Shown here one piece after another: positions 1-13,281 of a DNA stretch of 64,000 nucleotides (position 1 is the first letter of the stretch; every line of letters starts with the position of its first letter). A program made the translations under genes and the position numbers. The DNA is taken from contig CM056577.1 of assembly GCA_029721435.1 (NCBI GenBank), forward strand, positions 30,534,719 to 30,598,718. The letters run 5' to 3'. The notes under the pieces are model-generated. The model worked only from the letters and a program-made list of their open reading frames with translations. It did no database searches and was not told the DNA's origin. Origin of the DNA: Gymnothorax reevesii (Eukaryota; Chordata; Actinopteri; Anguilliformes; Muraenidae).

Positions 1-1200
1 GTCTGATCATCAGTGGTGTCTGAACATCCCTCAGACGTTACGCAGTGCTTTGAGAATTAATCGCTGCTTGCTGCAGGGTGGTGTTCCGCTTAAATTTCTG
101 TTTGAAATTCTAGCTTGCATTTTCTTGTCTCAGCTGAAGTTTTTCCTACAAATTACAGCATTTACAAAATGTATTTTACTTGGTATTAATAGCACTCACA
201 AATTTACAGAGCTGGTGTTGGATTAGCTGGCACTGGATAACACAAAATCTTCTGTGCCTTTTTTTCAGGCATACCTGTTTGCTTAATTTTTGATTAAGGA
301 TTTTCCAGTAGGGTACTCTGTGAGAGTTTCTGTCCTCTAAACGTTGTGCGGTGTAAAATATATTTCATGTAACTAACACTGTGTCCTAAGGCTTGACTCA
401 AAGTACTGTCAAGGAAAATATTTGCAATATTTTGAGTCATTTCCTGTATAAACCTTTTAGAAACCATTTTATATGCATTCACTGGTTTTGTGATGGTAGA
501 AATCGCTTCTTTTCTGTTACCCACAGATTTGCAATTTTATCTAACAGTGACTTTAATTTGCCATATTTGATCTGCTTTACAATAAAGTTTTCTTTGAATA
601 CTAAGCTGCAATCCCCCCATTATAAGGCTGCCCTAGAGAGGCCTGAGGACCAAAATCACCGTCCTGACAGGGGGACAAAACAAACATTTTATTTTGCTTT
701 CACTCTTATTTTCTTCACAGGTGGACCTTTCTGGAAGAAGAGCTAACTGTCCATCCGGCAACACTGCAATTCTGCCTGCATTGGCCTGTTAAAATTTGGA
801 AAGTGGAATTGGCCTTCCAGACCAGAAGGTGGCATCTGTATTTTGCTGTGCATCTGTATAATAAGGGGGTCCAGGGCCATAGAATTCTGCTCCCCCTGAA
901 AGAATATACCCCTCCTAATCCCACTGTTTAGATTTTGTTGACCCTCTTCTTCAGTTGAGCCATAGCTTGTGGGCTGGTAAAATCATTACTGCCTTTCATT
1001 CGATATGGTTAGATATGGTGTGGTTCACCAGGCTCTGTAACCCTGGTGGTTGTGACTGTGTTGCCCATGTGCCAGTGAATATGAATAAAACCATTTTTAC
1101 TCAAACTTCCAATTTGTCTGCATTTTTCTTGAACTCACCTGGGCAATTGGGAAGAGTGGCTGAGATGTGGAGTAGCTGAAATTTGGCTTTGTTTGGATAG
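1..1200. other. Unassigned non-coding stretch
   Basis: No gene or recognised repeat is visible. Short frames on both strands lack domains, codon bias or family resemblance and look like chance frames. Confidence 0.5.
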
Positions 1201-1204
1201 TGAG

Positions 1205-1427
1205 TGAAACCGGCATACTGACACACAAACGCACACATGCATACACACACCACATGCCTGTACACACATTTTCAAACACAAGACACCAACACCCACAATT
1301 TCATTCCATGACTGTACCCACATGTTCACTCACAAGCATATGTATACCGCACTTACCCGTTCACACACTCACTTTCAGACATTTGCGCTCACGCACACAC
1401 ACAAGCTGAAACCCATATGTTCTTACC

Positions 1428-1458
<31 letters not shown>

Positions 1459-1460
1459 AA
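1205..1460. repeat. CA-rich degenerate microsatellite tract
   Basis: Broken CA/ACAC runs interspersed with CACAT and CACTCA variants, ending in a pure (CA)n block near 1428-1449. Chance frames rich in His/Thr here are products of the repeat and not genes. Confidence 0.85.
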
Positions 1461-1616
1461 ACAGAACTCGCGAGGGAGACCTCTCAGTCCAGGTACACAG
1501 GTGCACAGCTGTAGTGCTATATTTGCATGTAATTTGCATATTATATGAGTAAGCACTGGGCAGGACATAGAATGGCCCCCCCCACACCTGTATTTTTAAG
1601 GGTGTGAGTCAGAAAT

Positions 1617-1641
1617 CACACACACACACAAACACACACAC

Positions 1642-1678
<37 letters not shown>
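1617..1678. repeat. (CA)n microsatellite
   Basis: About 60 bp of almost uninterrupted CA dinucleotides with a few AA or CG interruptions. Confidence 0.95.
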
Positions 1679-1682
<4 letters not shown>

Positions 1683-1888
1683 TTTCTTCCCCAGAATATG
1701 TCTATGTTCTCCCTACATGCGTAATATGTGGTTGTGATCAGTGTATCAACGTCATGGTGGTCGGGGTGATTGTTTGCCTGAGTACTCCACAGGGATCCAC
1801 TGACATTGTTCTCTCATGAGGTGTTTCTCCTCTAATGAAGGGGTCATCTGGGCACATTGGATTCATTTTGAGTCCTAACGCTGGGTCA

Positions 1889-2030
1889 GTACAGTGTGAT
1901 CCATATGTATTTGGACAGGGACAATGCATAGAAAGGGTGGAAATTTCTACATTATTTGCACACAATGGATGTAAATACCTGCACGTTAAAGTCAACATTT
2001 CTGCTTTAACCTCATATTTGTTTTAAAATC
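1889..2030. repeat. Possible Tc1-like transposon end
   Basis: Begins TACAGTGTGATCCATATG followed by a TTTGGACAG motif, and then a stretch resembling the subterminal part of common fish Tc1-like repeats. The opposite terminus was not found. The family call rests on recognition of the terminal phrase only. Confidence 0.4.
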
Positions 2031-2044
2031 AAATGTCCTGGAGT

Positions 2045-3840
2045 AAGGGGGTGAAAACAATTGCAAAAATTGTCACTGTCTGACTGTCCACTGGCTGATT
2101 TGGCTAAAGCATTTAACTAATAGCTGCTAACAGAAGCTAAAAGCTCATCTCAACAGAGGAAGGGTTTCAGTCCAACTGCAGAATGTCCTTCACTTTGAAT
2201 GATATATTTCAGAAATCAAAGTACGGTACTCGACTCACTGTTGCTGTACTGAATAAAAGTTGACTTAAATTTGTTATGCAATTGTGAACACGAGGGCATG
2301 TTCTCTGTGGCTGCATCAAATCATTTCCTAAAACTCACCGAGGAGTAAAAACCACAGAAATGTTCTTTTCCAAAAGGATTCAGATTTTCTTTGCCTCGTC
2401 ACCCTCTCTCGCTTCAGCTTTTCTATCCTAGAGCTTTAGTGGCCTGTGAGCACGTACTGAGTGTGTTGGCAAAGCTACACACACCAGAACAGAGAAGTAA
2501 AGCCTGATCTCTCTGCACTGCAAAAATCTGTCTGTACCAGTGCTTTAGTCTTGTAACGAATTGTAAAATTGTATTTTTCTAGCCCTGGGTGAGAAATTGA
2601 AGTTACTTTTCCTGTATAAGGGGAAATTCTATCGACTCCTTTTGCAAATCTTAAAATGAGTAAAAACATCTGACCTCACATTTGACGAAATGGTAATAAA
2701 TAATGATTTTGCCTAAATATGAGAGTAAAATACTTGTAACTGCCTTATTTTTTGTTTTTTACTGTGTGCATCATGGACTACGGGCAAAACAAAGCATGGT
2801 TTGACTTTGAAACAGGGATTCCTGTACATAGCCTGTACAATATATATGTCCTCTGGTATTGTTTATCGTTTGTGTGCAGGTAGCTGTCCTCTTAGGACCT
2901 GATTCCTGGGGCTGTGTTTTTATGTTGTGCTCTGATGGAATTGAGCCGGGAGATGAAAAGTGGGTTTTTTGGCTTTCTACGTTTTGTCAGAAGCTGTCAC
3001 TGCCTGCCGTGTCGTGGCGACTAGGAGACCGTGCGTTCGGTTCAAAGTTTCCTTTACAACACTCTGCCCAGAAACACAAACCTCCATTTTTTCGAAAGCT
3101 CCTGTGATGAACGCAGGCAGATGGAGCGATGGAACAAACTGCAGAGACTTGGAAACTCGCAAGACGTCGAGTAGCGTCGCAGGGGTCGAAGCCGAAGTCC
3201 GTGTAAACGGACATCTCGATAATTCATGCAGTGTAACGTCTGCAGAGGCATCTGCTGTAACGTCGGGAAGGGCAGCGGGAATTTTAACGAGGGCAGCGTT
3301 GTCAAGGACAGTGGACCATAGCCATTAGTCTGTGTTCACCTTCAATGAATATCACTGCTTAATCCAACTTGAATGATCAAAGCTGTTGTTAGAATGCGAA
3401 TTGCGTCACGTTATAGCTGGTTTTGGCCTTTCTCGCCAGTTGCTAACAATGACATTACTTGCGAGTACACTTAATTTGATGAACAGTTTACTCCACCTGA
3501 TTGGCCAGCTTTCAGCAGCATTGACCAACCACAGACCAGCGAGACGAGTTGTAAACCAAGCTTAACCCAGCTAAGAATGCGAGCTGGACTCTTCATCCAT
3601 GTGGACTTAATTTTGTTTGAAACTTGAAGTGTAACTGAGCATTTTCTGCTGAAAACATCTTTCTCTTTCAAAGGGATGTCCTGGGAGAAATGCCTGGTTG
3701 GAAATTTGCATGTTGGGGCGGGGGTGGGGATGGGGGGGGGGGGGGTGTAGAGAGAAATGGGGATTACACTCCTGGAGCAGTTTTGGGGTGAAGGGCCGTG
3801 CCCAAGGGCACAGTGGTGGAGTTCTTCCTAATCTCCATCT
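2045..3840. other. Unassigned non-coding stretch
   Basis: No recognised gene. It contains a short G-run (about 3732-3746). Frames on both strands around 2.96-3.33 kb overlap one another in several phases and show no domain. Confidence 0.45.
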
Positions 3841-3848
3841 CTCTGGAT

Positions 3849-4178
3849 CAGTGTTTCCCAACCCTGCTCCTGGAGTACCCCTGCCCTGCATATTGTGCAT
3901 ATTTCAGATGTCTCCTTGATTTAACATTAGTGGATTAGGATTAGGTACTCCACTAATGAGCTGATCAGGTGTGTTAAATCAGTGAGGCCCAACCCTGCTC
4001 CTGCAGTACCCCTGTCATGCACATTTTATAGGTCTAATATCCCTAATTTAACTCACCTGATTCAGCTGATCAGCTCATTAGTGGAGTACCTAATGACCTG
4101 ACCTGGGTGTGTTAAATCAAGGAGACATCCGAAATATGCAGGGCAGGGGTACTCCAGGAACAGGGATGGGAAACACTG
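3849..4178. mobile_element. Palindromic hAT-type MITE
   Basis: Starts CAGTGTTTCCCAACCCTG and ends with its inverted counterpart GGGAAACACTG, so it is largely palindromic. It is flanked by an 8-bp near-perfect duplication, CTCTGGAT (3841-3848) and CTCTAGAT (4179-4186). Eight-base duplications with CA...TG ends are the hAT signature. A second copy of the terminal phrase starts near 3981, so the element may be a dimer or a self-insertion. It has no coding capacity. Confidence 0.85.
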
Positions 4179-4189
4179 CTCTAGATTAC

Positions 4190-7100
4190 AAGTCAGAATC
4201 CCAAATCCTGAGCCAGTTCCTTGTAAAGCACCATACAGCAGGTCCACTTCACCGCTCCCAGTTCTGTGTGAATCCCCTTGCCCTGCCCTGCCCTCCTGTG
4301 CAGCAGGTGAATCTCCAGGTGTCTGCTGCCTCAGTTAGAGGAACCTGTATGCTGTGCTCCAGCTGTGTTAAAACGCACCTGCCTACTGATGATTGTCTTA
4401 CGCTGGAAACTCCCACAATCTTTATCAGAACATCCACAGGTAATTAGTCTCAGATATAGTTTCTATGGAACAATGAGCAGTATATATACAGGGTAAAGGA
4501 GGGGAACGTAACCATCTGGAAATCTCTAGCTACAAAAATTAATGACCGGTTACAATGGGCTGTAAATATTTTATAACCCCACTGTTCAGGAAAGGGGGAG
4601 GGGGGGAGAGCACAAATTATCCTGTGACTTGAGTGTGGTTAAACTGCACTATGTGAAAATAATACAAAAACAATCGTCACAAAAAGAAACTGCCTGCATC
4701 CAGTCTGTGGGAGACCTCATCTCGCAGCCTGTCAGGTCTTTTTGGGTTTACAGCAAATAGCATTACATCGTCATACTTCCTGCTCGTCCAGTTACTTTCA
4801 TGCTGCTGATTTTTACACCCCAAATTTCTTCTGCCCTGTCTGTAAATTTGGCTCATTACATTACTTTACAGGTACTTAGCTGATGCTCTAACCAGAACGA
4901 CGTGCAAAAGTTCAGCACAAAGTCCGGTACAAAAGTTTGGCTCGGTGAAAATGAATTTGAAGTAAATTTTCTTTCATTGTGGCCTTCTGTCGTTCACAGA
5001 CGTTCTGTGCACATAACACCTGGGTGTGCTGATATGCTGTCATTGAAGATAATGATTGGAAAAATATCTCTTTCTTGTTATTTAGATTTATCCCTGACCT
5101 GGGACGGCCCGAGTCGCATCCTGTCTCGCTGTTTATCGCGTAGGTCGGCCCTAAATAAGTTTTCGCTGCTGTAGTCATGGGGCTTTACGAGCCCTGTGCT
5201 CTATGACTGCTGTCATGTTGTTCAAATGACACCAGTCTAGTCTGTTAGGGGGACTTCCAGGAGTGGGGTTTACAGAACACGGCACCATGAATACTTGGGC
5301 ACCGATACGGATTTTAGCTTTTCGGCTCTGCCGTCATTTGAATTTGAAAACGATACAAGATTTAAATTGAGGCTCATCTTAGAAATGTGAAACATGGAAC
5401 GCAGGTTGGAGTTAAAGCACTTATGTAACAGTATCTCTCTCCAAATGCTCAGGGTCTGAAACTGTATGTGTCTCACTTGACCCTTGACCCCTCTGCCTCC
5501 ATTTCCTAGTGGGCCACCTGTTCCCGTTTCTCCTCACACGACTGTAACAAGAGGCGCAGTTCCATGATAGCTCCTGAAGAAGAGCTCAGCTCAACAGTCC
5601 TGTTTGAGAAGCCTGTGGGAGTCATCAAATGCGGGGCAAACCAACTCTCTTTTCGGACATCTACTGTCACTAACAAAACTTAGCAACCATGATGGACCTT
5701 AACTACTTCCAACCCAAGTAATGCACATCCCCTTCAGCTGTTAGTTGGGGTGCCCAATCCTGGCCTTACCTTCCGGTTGGTTTTCGCTCTGACTCTAACC
5801 AAAGACATTTCTCAACTTGAGACCTTGTTTTGCATAAACAGTCACTTTAGTTAGTGTTGTACAAAGCTCCAATCTGAATGTGCAAATACACAGGCTATGT
5901 CTACGTAAATGGATACCAAATATAAATATATAAAACCTCATGCTATTGTTTTAGTAAAATTCCTGTAATAGACTTAGACGCGTGGGTCATCTTGACATCA
6001 AAAACAATTACGATTCTGCTCATGAATAACAATGCAATTTATGTAGATGTGTTTCCATTGTTGGCAAAACATTTGGGATGCTATTCATTGTTACGGCAAA
6101 AAAATTGAAAAAATAAAAAACAATACCCTTCATTTAAGAGCAAGGACAGATGCAAAAAGCACAATTAGTAACCATTACTGAAATTTCTTTGTCAGTTTGT
6201 GTAGTTCCAGGAAAGAGTTTGCTGTTGAAACCAGAGTGTCATATCTGGCCTTAGGAGAGAGACTGCATGGTGTAAGATTACGGAGGCGACGTGCTGTCAA
6301 TTCAAGGATGTTCCCGGTTATCGAAAATGCATGCATGTGTCCCAACGAACTAACCTCCACGCCAAGGCTGTGCTCTGTCCAGTACTTGGTAGTCACTCCT
6401 GGAAATTAATTGGAATTAATGAGGAGAAAAAATTTCTTAGTCCTTAGTGGAACAGTGTTAATTGGTTCCATAAAGAATGGGATAGGTCTGCAATTTGTTC
6501 ATTGATGATTGCTTATGAATTTTTTTGTACTTTGTTTCCTATCAAAAATAAACCTTGTCAAGCTCAAATAGTCACACTTAATGATTGTTCTTTAAGTAAT
6601 TAAGGCCAATACTTAATGAGCAATCTCTTGTGCGCTTCATTTTGAGTATATATTAGCTTGTCTTTTTGAAGAAGAAATGCAGATTACATATGTTTATTCG
6701 TTTGTTTCTCAATAGCCCAGTGCTTTCTGTTTTTTCAACTTAGAATCAGTTTACATATGATAATGCATTTTATAAATTCTCCTGGGACTGCTTTGTTTGA
6801 TGGATTGCAAATCTCGCCCAATTGAAAGGCGAGACCCTTGTGGGTTTATGATCACTATTATCAGAGGTTTTACCAGAGATGTGTGAGCAGCCACTCCGAG
6901 CCAGAGGGAATGCTGAGTAATGCGGTTTAAAGCAATTGCTCAAATTCTAATCGTGAGGTTTTGCTTAGGGTGTCTGCACTCAGGATGTCATCACATGATC
7001 AGACCGCTTTGCCATTTGAAGTGGCAATCCGTAAGCTTTGAATTGACTTGTTTATATTGACATCTTTGGCAGTAAGCTGTAATTGCAGGTGGGCTTCTGG

Positions 7101-7930
7101 ACCTCATTTCCCGTAACTCTTGTCGAGACCCAACTGTGTCGCCTGTAAGACGTCGGTAAATTGATGGATCTGACCAGTTCTACGCCTCCTCAATTCTCAT
7201 GCAGGCAGAAAAGATACTCTTTGACAGAGCAATTGATCTCAATAAAAGTAAAAATTAAGTGATGTTAGTCATCCATTAGCGTCATCTCATTCAAGTAACA
7301 AGTTAGGCTGTTATGATAAATCGATTAACATAAAGAGCTGCCAACTCTCACGCATTCGCTGTGAGAATTTGTGCTTCATTCACGTACTGTAGTCAGTAAT
7401 TATTCAATCAACAAAATGCATGTTTCACGATCGTTCAAATTGTTTAAATGAAATAAGATCATTTGAAACATTTTTATACAATTCCACTGCTCTCAACCCC
7501 AGAGTGAAGAAAAGTGTGAGAATTCCGGACTCATAATTGCTCTCATTTTACTAGTGGCAAATTCCTCTGTAACACGAGAAACTGATAAACTTCAATACAC
7601 AAGGACTTCAATTCCACCTGAGAATCTCTAAAAATGGTCTGATAGAATAATTTCGGACTATAGCACGGGAACGTGGATATGTCATTTAAACTTAAGCCGA
7701 AGATGTGAAAGTTGAGAGCCCTTTGTAAATAATGAAAACGGTAGTTGGTCAACAGCTAACATTATGAGTTTTTTTAACAAAAGTAACTTGTCCAGGCGGT
7801 TAATGTAGCTTTTTTCCCGTTTGCTCCCTGAAATTAAGTTATAATTTTAGTTTCAGTGGTGGCCTCAACAGAGACTCAGATAACGTTAGTTTCAACTGTG
7901 CACAGTATAGCTACACAGTATGGTATTTGC
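4190..7930. other. Unassigned non-coding stretch
   Basis: A long AT-rich stretch without a convincing gene. A degenerate GGGGTGCCCAATCCTGG phrase near 5747 resembles hAT MITE ends but has no partner. The interval 6.5-7.3 kb lacks any recognisable repeat and could hold conserved non-coding sequence, which is inference only. Confidence 0.45.
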
Positions 7931-7940
7931 CATTGCCATT

Positions 7941-8135
7941 AGGTAGACGTCAGAAGGGATCCAGCAGCGGTACTTTCCGGTTCTTGGAAGGCTGCATTTT
8001 TAACGGTCCTCCCTTAATTCCATTCTTAAAACTGGCATGTAGTGAAAGGGACAAGTTAGATTTAGGGTTAGGGGATAGAGCCAAGGTTCAGGTTAGGGAA
8101 AAAACCGCTAATGGATTCCTTCTGATGTCTACCTT
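7941..8135. mobile_element. Short MITE with ~30 bp inverted ends
   Basis: AGGTAGACGTCAGAAGG at the left is matched by the inverted CCTTCTGATGTCTACCT at the right, and the similarity continues inward through a GCGGT core. The target duplication is unclear, so the superfamily is not assigned. The middle contains a TTTAGGGTTAGGGG stretch. Confidence 0.55.
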
Positions 8136-8139
8136 GTCG

Positions 8140-9985
8140 TTGCTTCTCGTGGGGTTCCTTACTTCCTTCAAGCTAGCTTCGGTTCCTCCTACCTTCTGGA
8201 CAGACCAAGCACTGCTTACTGACGTAAAAAGCGTCACAAGATGCGCGCCTGCATTTGAATATAGCGCGGGAATGTCGCCACAGACACACTGATTGCTTTA
8301 CCTGGCAAAGAAGGAAATACAAGTGCTTTCATCAGTGGGTCATAGACTCAAACAACGGTGTTTTATCCCCCCTCTCTGATAGACACTGACTTAACAGACA
8401 GTAACGAGACGGAAATCTTACGGATTACGACTTAATGTACACAATTCCCTCATATACATTGCCATAACTGACATGATTGCGCATGATCTCTCCCTTATGC
8501 CACCGAGAGTCCATTTTCAGAGATATGCTGTTTACAGAAAAGGGTTTATAAGCGTCACGTTGTTGTCGGGTGTTTTTGGCCCTGAATCAGTTGGAGGTTG
8601 TTCTTCTTGGGCGGGGCTATTCTCTTAATGACTGGGGACAGTTGCGGGGAGTGGGCACGCGATGGCTCATGGTGAGAAAGGAAGGTGTACGAGAATGAGT
8701 GATGGAAAGTGATGTTTTTTTCCTCTTTTGCTTTCTCCCATTGTCTTTGTACAGACCTTGTTTTCTCAAGGTGGTGTTCTTGCCATGACCAGAGCACAGA
8801 GCCCACTTCCTGACTTCCTGGTACTACATTTTGAATGCGGTCACCATCCAGCTATGGGCTAGGTGCTTTCGAATTCCACCCATGAGTAAGACAGCCATCT
8901 TGGGAGGGGATGGAAGGCCACTTCACAGCATCATGCTTTCAGAACCCTCCCTCCAAAAGAGACGTCTCTCCAAAGTCGCCCGCGATTCACAAGAACATCC
9001 TCCGTCCTCCCCGCCCGTCCTTCTTCATCCGAACACGCTTTATGGTGTATCATCTGCAGGCGGCTTGTGCATCTACACACACCTCCCTTTGTTTGGCAGT
9101 TCAGGCTTCCCATTCTGTTTGTTAAACAGAAAAGTTGCTCCTTGGTGCTTTTGAGTCGCTGTTGCACCACCCGCTCGCCCGCATGCTAAACTTGGCACTC
9201 CCAAGATTTCCGATTCATTCATCTAGAAAAGCAGCGGAGAAGAACAGCTTTATGCTTACATTGAGACCGGGGGAATTGTCTCCCAGCGTCTTTCAGAAGT
9301 GTAAATAGCAACCTCACCCTCCCCTTCAGAACACCTTTTTAACAAGATAAACTGTAGACACAGAAGGCAGTGAGATTGTAAGCAGCAGTTTCGAAGCCCC
9401 CTGTCTGTATAAACATGGCAGAAGCTTTCCCCTGAGCTAGTGCTGGAAGCCTAATGTAAGAGAGAAGCCAGGAGATAACATGGACAGTGCCTGTTGCCCT
9501 CTGTTCCTAACATAGTGGCATAATAAAGGCATAAAAACCTATACTTCCACCTCAGCTGGCCTCGTCTCCAGTCAGGCATGGCTGGGAACAGTGGGGCAGT
9601 AAAAGTTATCAGGGTCCAAACATCCTCTACAGATGCACCCCCAATTCTACCACTGAGATAAAGGGGCCTGAAACGAAACACTTCAACATGGGTGATTGAG
9701 CACATTAAGCATGGGGAAGGGAGCGCATGGCTTGGTTGCTGCAAGGAATTCCTCTCACAGCAGGGTGTGACCTGTGCTCTCTGCCCTATTAGTGCCATAG
9801 TGACCTCTTCTGGTCACACTGTCACCGCACCTTTTTATTCATCACTGTAACTGTTCTGATTTAAGAGTTTCAATTTACACAAAACCCACTGTTACACTGT
9901 TTTTAATTGCCCTCATATCATCACTGAATTACTGTATTATACCTGGGGTAATAGTGATGTGAATCTCACGGGGAATGGGTCTGTT
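8140..9985. other. Unassigned non-coding stretch
   Basis: No gene is supported. Frames at 8831-9170 overlap on both strands and lack domain features. Confidence 0.45.
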
Positions 9986-9989
9986 GGGA

Positions 9990-11345
9990 AGGAAATTCAT
10001 AATAATTACATCATTATAATTCTGTATGTAACCGTGTTTGGTATGCATCTCTTCAGCTAAATTCAAGGAGTTGAATGAGTTGTATTTCATATCCACGATA
10101 TTTCAAGAATACATAGTTTCTGTTCCCCAGCAATGATTTGTCCTTAACCAGAGGTATCTCTTGAGGTATTTACACTCATCTCTCCCCCTTTGCCGAAGCG
10201 CTTTGGGACCCCTCCCTGAGGTCGGTCTCTAAGGGTCCTGGCACTGATCTAAGAACTTTTATTATCTCCTTTGAATAATAAATGTTTTCTTATTTCCTCC
10301 GGAGGGGGAAGTCTAAATTCCGATTTGGGCCATCTGTGCGGCCTGATCAAAGGGGCCACCAAACTTAAATCTGAGAGAGACGACCTAGTCTGGGAAGATC
10401 GTATCCGACTTCCCATACATTGGTCCGTGCATATTCTTCGTTTAATGGTTGCGTAATTCGGACTTCTGCACGACCATTTGTATGTAGCCTTTTCGCCAGG
10501 TATGACTTTTCTCTCATTTTCTAAACTGTGTATAACTTGTAATTGGGTAATGTTGATTTGTTCGATTTAAGCTCTTGCCTACCTGGTGATTAAACTATTG
10601 TTATCTCTTTAAACTTGAGTGGCTCATAACTCTTGTACCTTCTTTTTAAGCTACGTCACGCCGGATGACCTAGGGGTATGCTCAACTAAGGACTGACTGA
10701 TCAGCGGCTTTAGGATGAGCATCGGTTTTAATCAAGTTAGATAGGCAGCCAGGATCTACCACCATAAGGATTCATGTTTGCCGACTCTGGGAGTTTTAGC
10801 CTGAAGAAGACCCATGGACGAAAAGTCGGTTATTTGTTAAAATTCCTATGAAAGAGTCCACGGGCGGATTGAATCTGGGTTCGCTATAATTCAAGCCAAA
10901 AGATGCTGTTATAGTGCTGACTGACTTTTAATCCTCTGGTATTACCGACGAACCTAAGCAACCGAAATAGTACTAAAATATATTTTAGTGCATTGCTTGC
11001 ATTTATGAGTCCGGGGATAACCTCCCCGAAGTCCACGCAGGTGTTCCCTAAATTATCAATTATAATTCTAATTTGGAGTCAGATATTTAAACGAGGATAT
11101 AACTACATCTTGTATTCTAAATTTATTATGGAGTCAGATTTGAAGCGAGAGTAACATTGTAATCGTTATGCTTAGTTTGCTTAAATCACTGATAAATCTG
11201 ACGTTTTCAGTTGCTGCGGGTGTCCCAATGTGCACCTGGGATTATTCGCAGCACGACATTAAGTTAGATGATTCCGTGAATTCGGCATAGCCCCGTTTTG
11301 GAACGGAGAACTATTGAGAAACACCTCAGGTAAGTCTCAAACTGG
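9990..11345 (+). repeat. Unclassified ~1.3 kb dispersed repeat, copy A
   Basis: This stretch is similar, in inverted orientation, to 50250-51340. Shared landmarks in order are: a GGAGTTGAATG block (about 10070), CTTGCCTACCTGGTGA (about 10573), CCATGGACGAAAAGTCGGTT (about 10812), a TGGGTTCGCT...CCAAAAGATGCTGTT block (about 10877) and two GGAGTCAGAT blocks (about 11077 and 11131). It carries no open frame of note. Length and sequence style suggest an LTR-plus-leader or a non-autonomous element, but no termini or target duplication were fixed. Confidence 0.7.
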
Positions 11346-11754
11346 GTCCAAGGCGGGACACAGGCATAAAAGATTTAATTGACACGTTCCATTGCCTCAT
11401 AACAGCTGGATATACAGGCGTAAACCTTCGCCCCTGGCTCCTCCGTCGTTGGTCGAGCTGTGTGGGGTTTTACACTTATGTTGGGCACCAATAGTCTTCC
11501 CCTTCTGGAGTGGTTTAAAGAGACGAGGGCTACGCTGTTAAAATGGAGAAAAACTGTTTTGTTCTGAAAGTATTTTCCTATCAGAGCTGACAGAGTCTCA
11601 AGGGCAGGGCGAGTTTTGTCTTTTCATGACTTTTCATGTCTTCAACAACACTGGAAGTCAACGCATTTTACTTTTATTTCGAGGTCACTTAACGCATTCT
11701 AATCACGCTTTTTCTCAAATTTTAGCATTTGTCTGCATATTTCTCTCCGGCATG

Positions 11755-13281
11755 AACTCATCCACTTGCCCACTGGTCTCCATCCCCTCTGCTTTCGTCA
11801 AAGCCTGTGTCATTTCTCTTGTCCCACTCATCACTGGCACCATCAACTCCGCCCTTACCTACTGCACAGTTCCCCCTCTCCACCTTAAGCTTGCTGCCAT
11901 AACACCTCTCCTCAAAAAACCCGGCAATGTCCCTGACGACCCCAACAACTTCAGACCCATCTCCAACCTCCCATTCATCTCAAATATACTGGAAAGAGCC
12001 GTCGCAACACAACTCAAGAAATACCTCCTCTCCAATAACATGTATGAAACATTCCAATCCGGTTTCTGAAGTCACCACTGCACTGAAACAGCCCTACTCA
12101 AAGTCACCAATGACCTCCTACTCTCCTCTGATTCTGACTCCCTCACTATTCTCTTCCTCCTCCTCGACCTCAGTGTAGCTTTCGACACCATCAATCACTC
12201 CATACTCCTCTGTCGCCTGCAATCCATTGGCTTCACTGACTCCGCACTCTCCTGGTTCACCTCCTACCTGTCTGACAGATTCCACTACATCTCCATCAAT
12301 AACCACAAATCCCGCACCACCCCAGTCTCACACGGAGTGCCCCAGGGCTCGATGCTTGGTCCCATTCTTTTCATCCTATACATGCTCCCACTTGTTCACA
12401 TCATCTGCCGCCATGGTTTACATTTACACTGCTACACCGATGACACACAGCTGTACATCTCCACCAAAGCCATCGCCCCCATCATTCTCTCCACTCACAT
12501 CGACTGCCTCACTGACATAAAAACCTGGATGAACAACAATTTCTTTTAACTAAATTGCAATAAAATGGAAACCATCATCATTGGCCCAAAATCCCTTCTC
12601 CCCTCCTCCCACATCTTCTCACTCAGCATTGATGGTCACTCAGTCACTCCCTCCCCCATGGTCTGAAATCTCGGCATCCTCATGGACCCTACCCTCTCCT
12701 TCAAACCGCACATCAACCACGTCACCAAAACCTCTTTCCTCCACCTCCATTACATTGCACTCTTCCGTCCCTCCCTCACCTCCTCAGCCGCTTAAACACT
12801 CATCCACCCCATCATCACGTCCAGACTAGATTATTGCAACAGCATCTTCTATGGCCTCCCTTCCACCGTCCTCCATAAACTAAAATATGTTCAGAACTCA
12901 GCCACCCGGTTGCTCACTCACTCCTGCTCTAGAGAACACTTCACCCCTATCCTCTGTCACCTTCACTGGCTCCACATACTGCAACACATCAACTTCAAGA
13001 TCCTCCTCATCACCTACAAGGCTCTGAATAACCTTGCCCCCTTATACCTGACTGATCTCCTCCACCGCTACTCCCCCACTCGCCGCCTCCGCTCTGCTGA
13101 TGCCAACCTTCTCACCCCCATTACTAAGACTAAGTAACGCACCGTGGGGGAGAGAGTCTTCTCCATCGCCGCCCCAACCCTCTGGAACTCCCTGCCCCTC
13201 CATATCCAAAATTCTGACACCCTTACCGCATTCAAAAGTCAACTCAAATCCCACCTCTTCAAGATCGCCTACGACACCTGA
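11755..13281 (+). pseudogene. L2/CR1-type LINE reverse transcriptase relic
   Basis: One continuous frame, 5'-truncated, encodes the RT fingers and palm (FRPISNLPF near 11950, a QSGF box near 12055, VPQGSMLGP near 12337) and the active-site box YTDD at 12433-12444, where the usual A is T. It continues through the LINE C-terminal region to a stop at 13279-13281. The frame is never shifted but contains five internal stops (12067, 12547, 12664, 12793, 13135). In the live enzyme this copies LINE RNA at the target site. Resemblance is to the L2 branch (Maui-like) of the CR1/L2 group. It is inactive. Confidence 0.88.

Noticed and set aside
1200..1552. Overlapping His/Thr-rich frames
   Set aside because: They are read-through of CA repeats, which are open in several phases on both strands.
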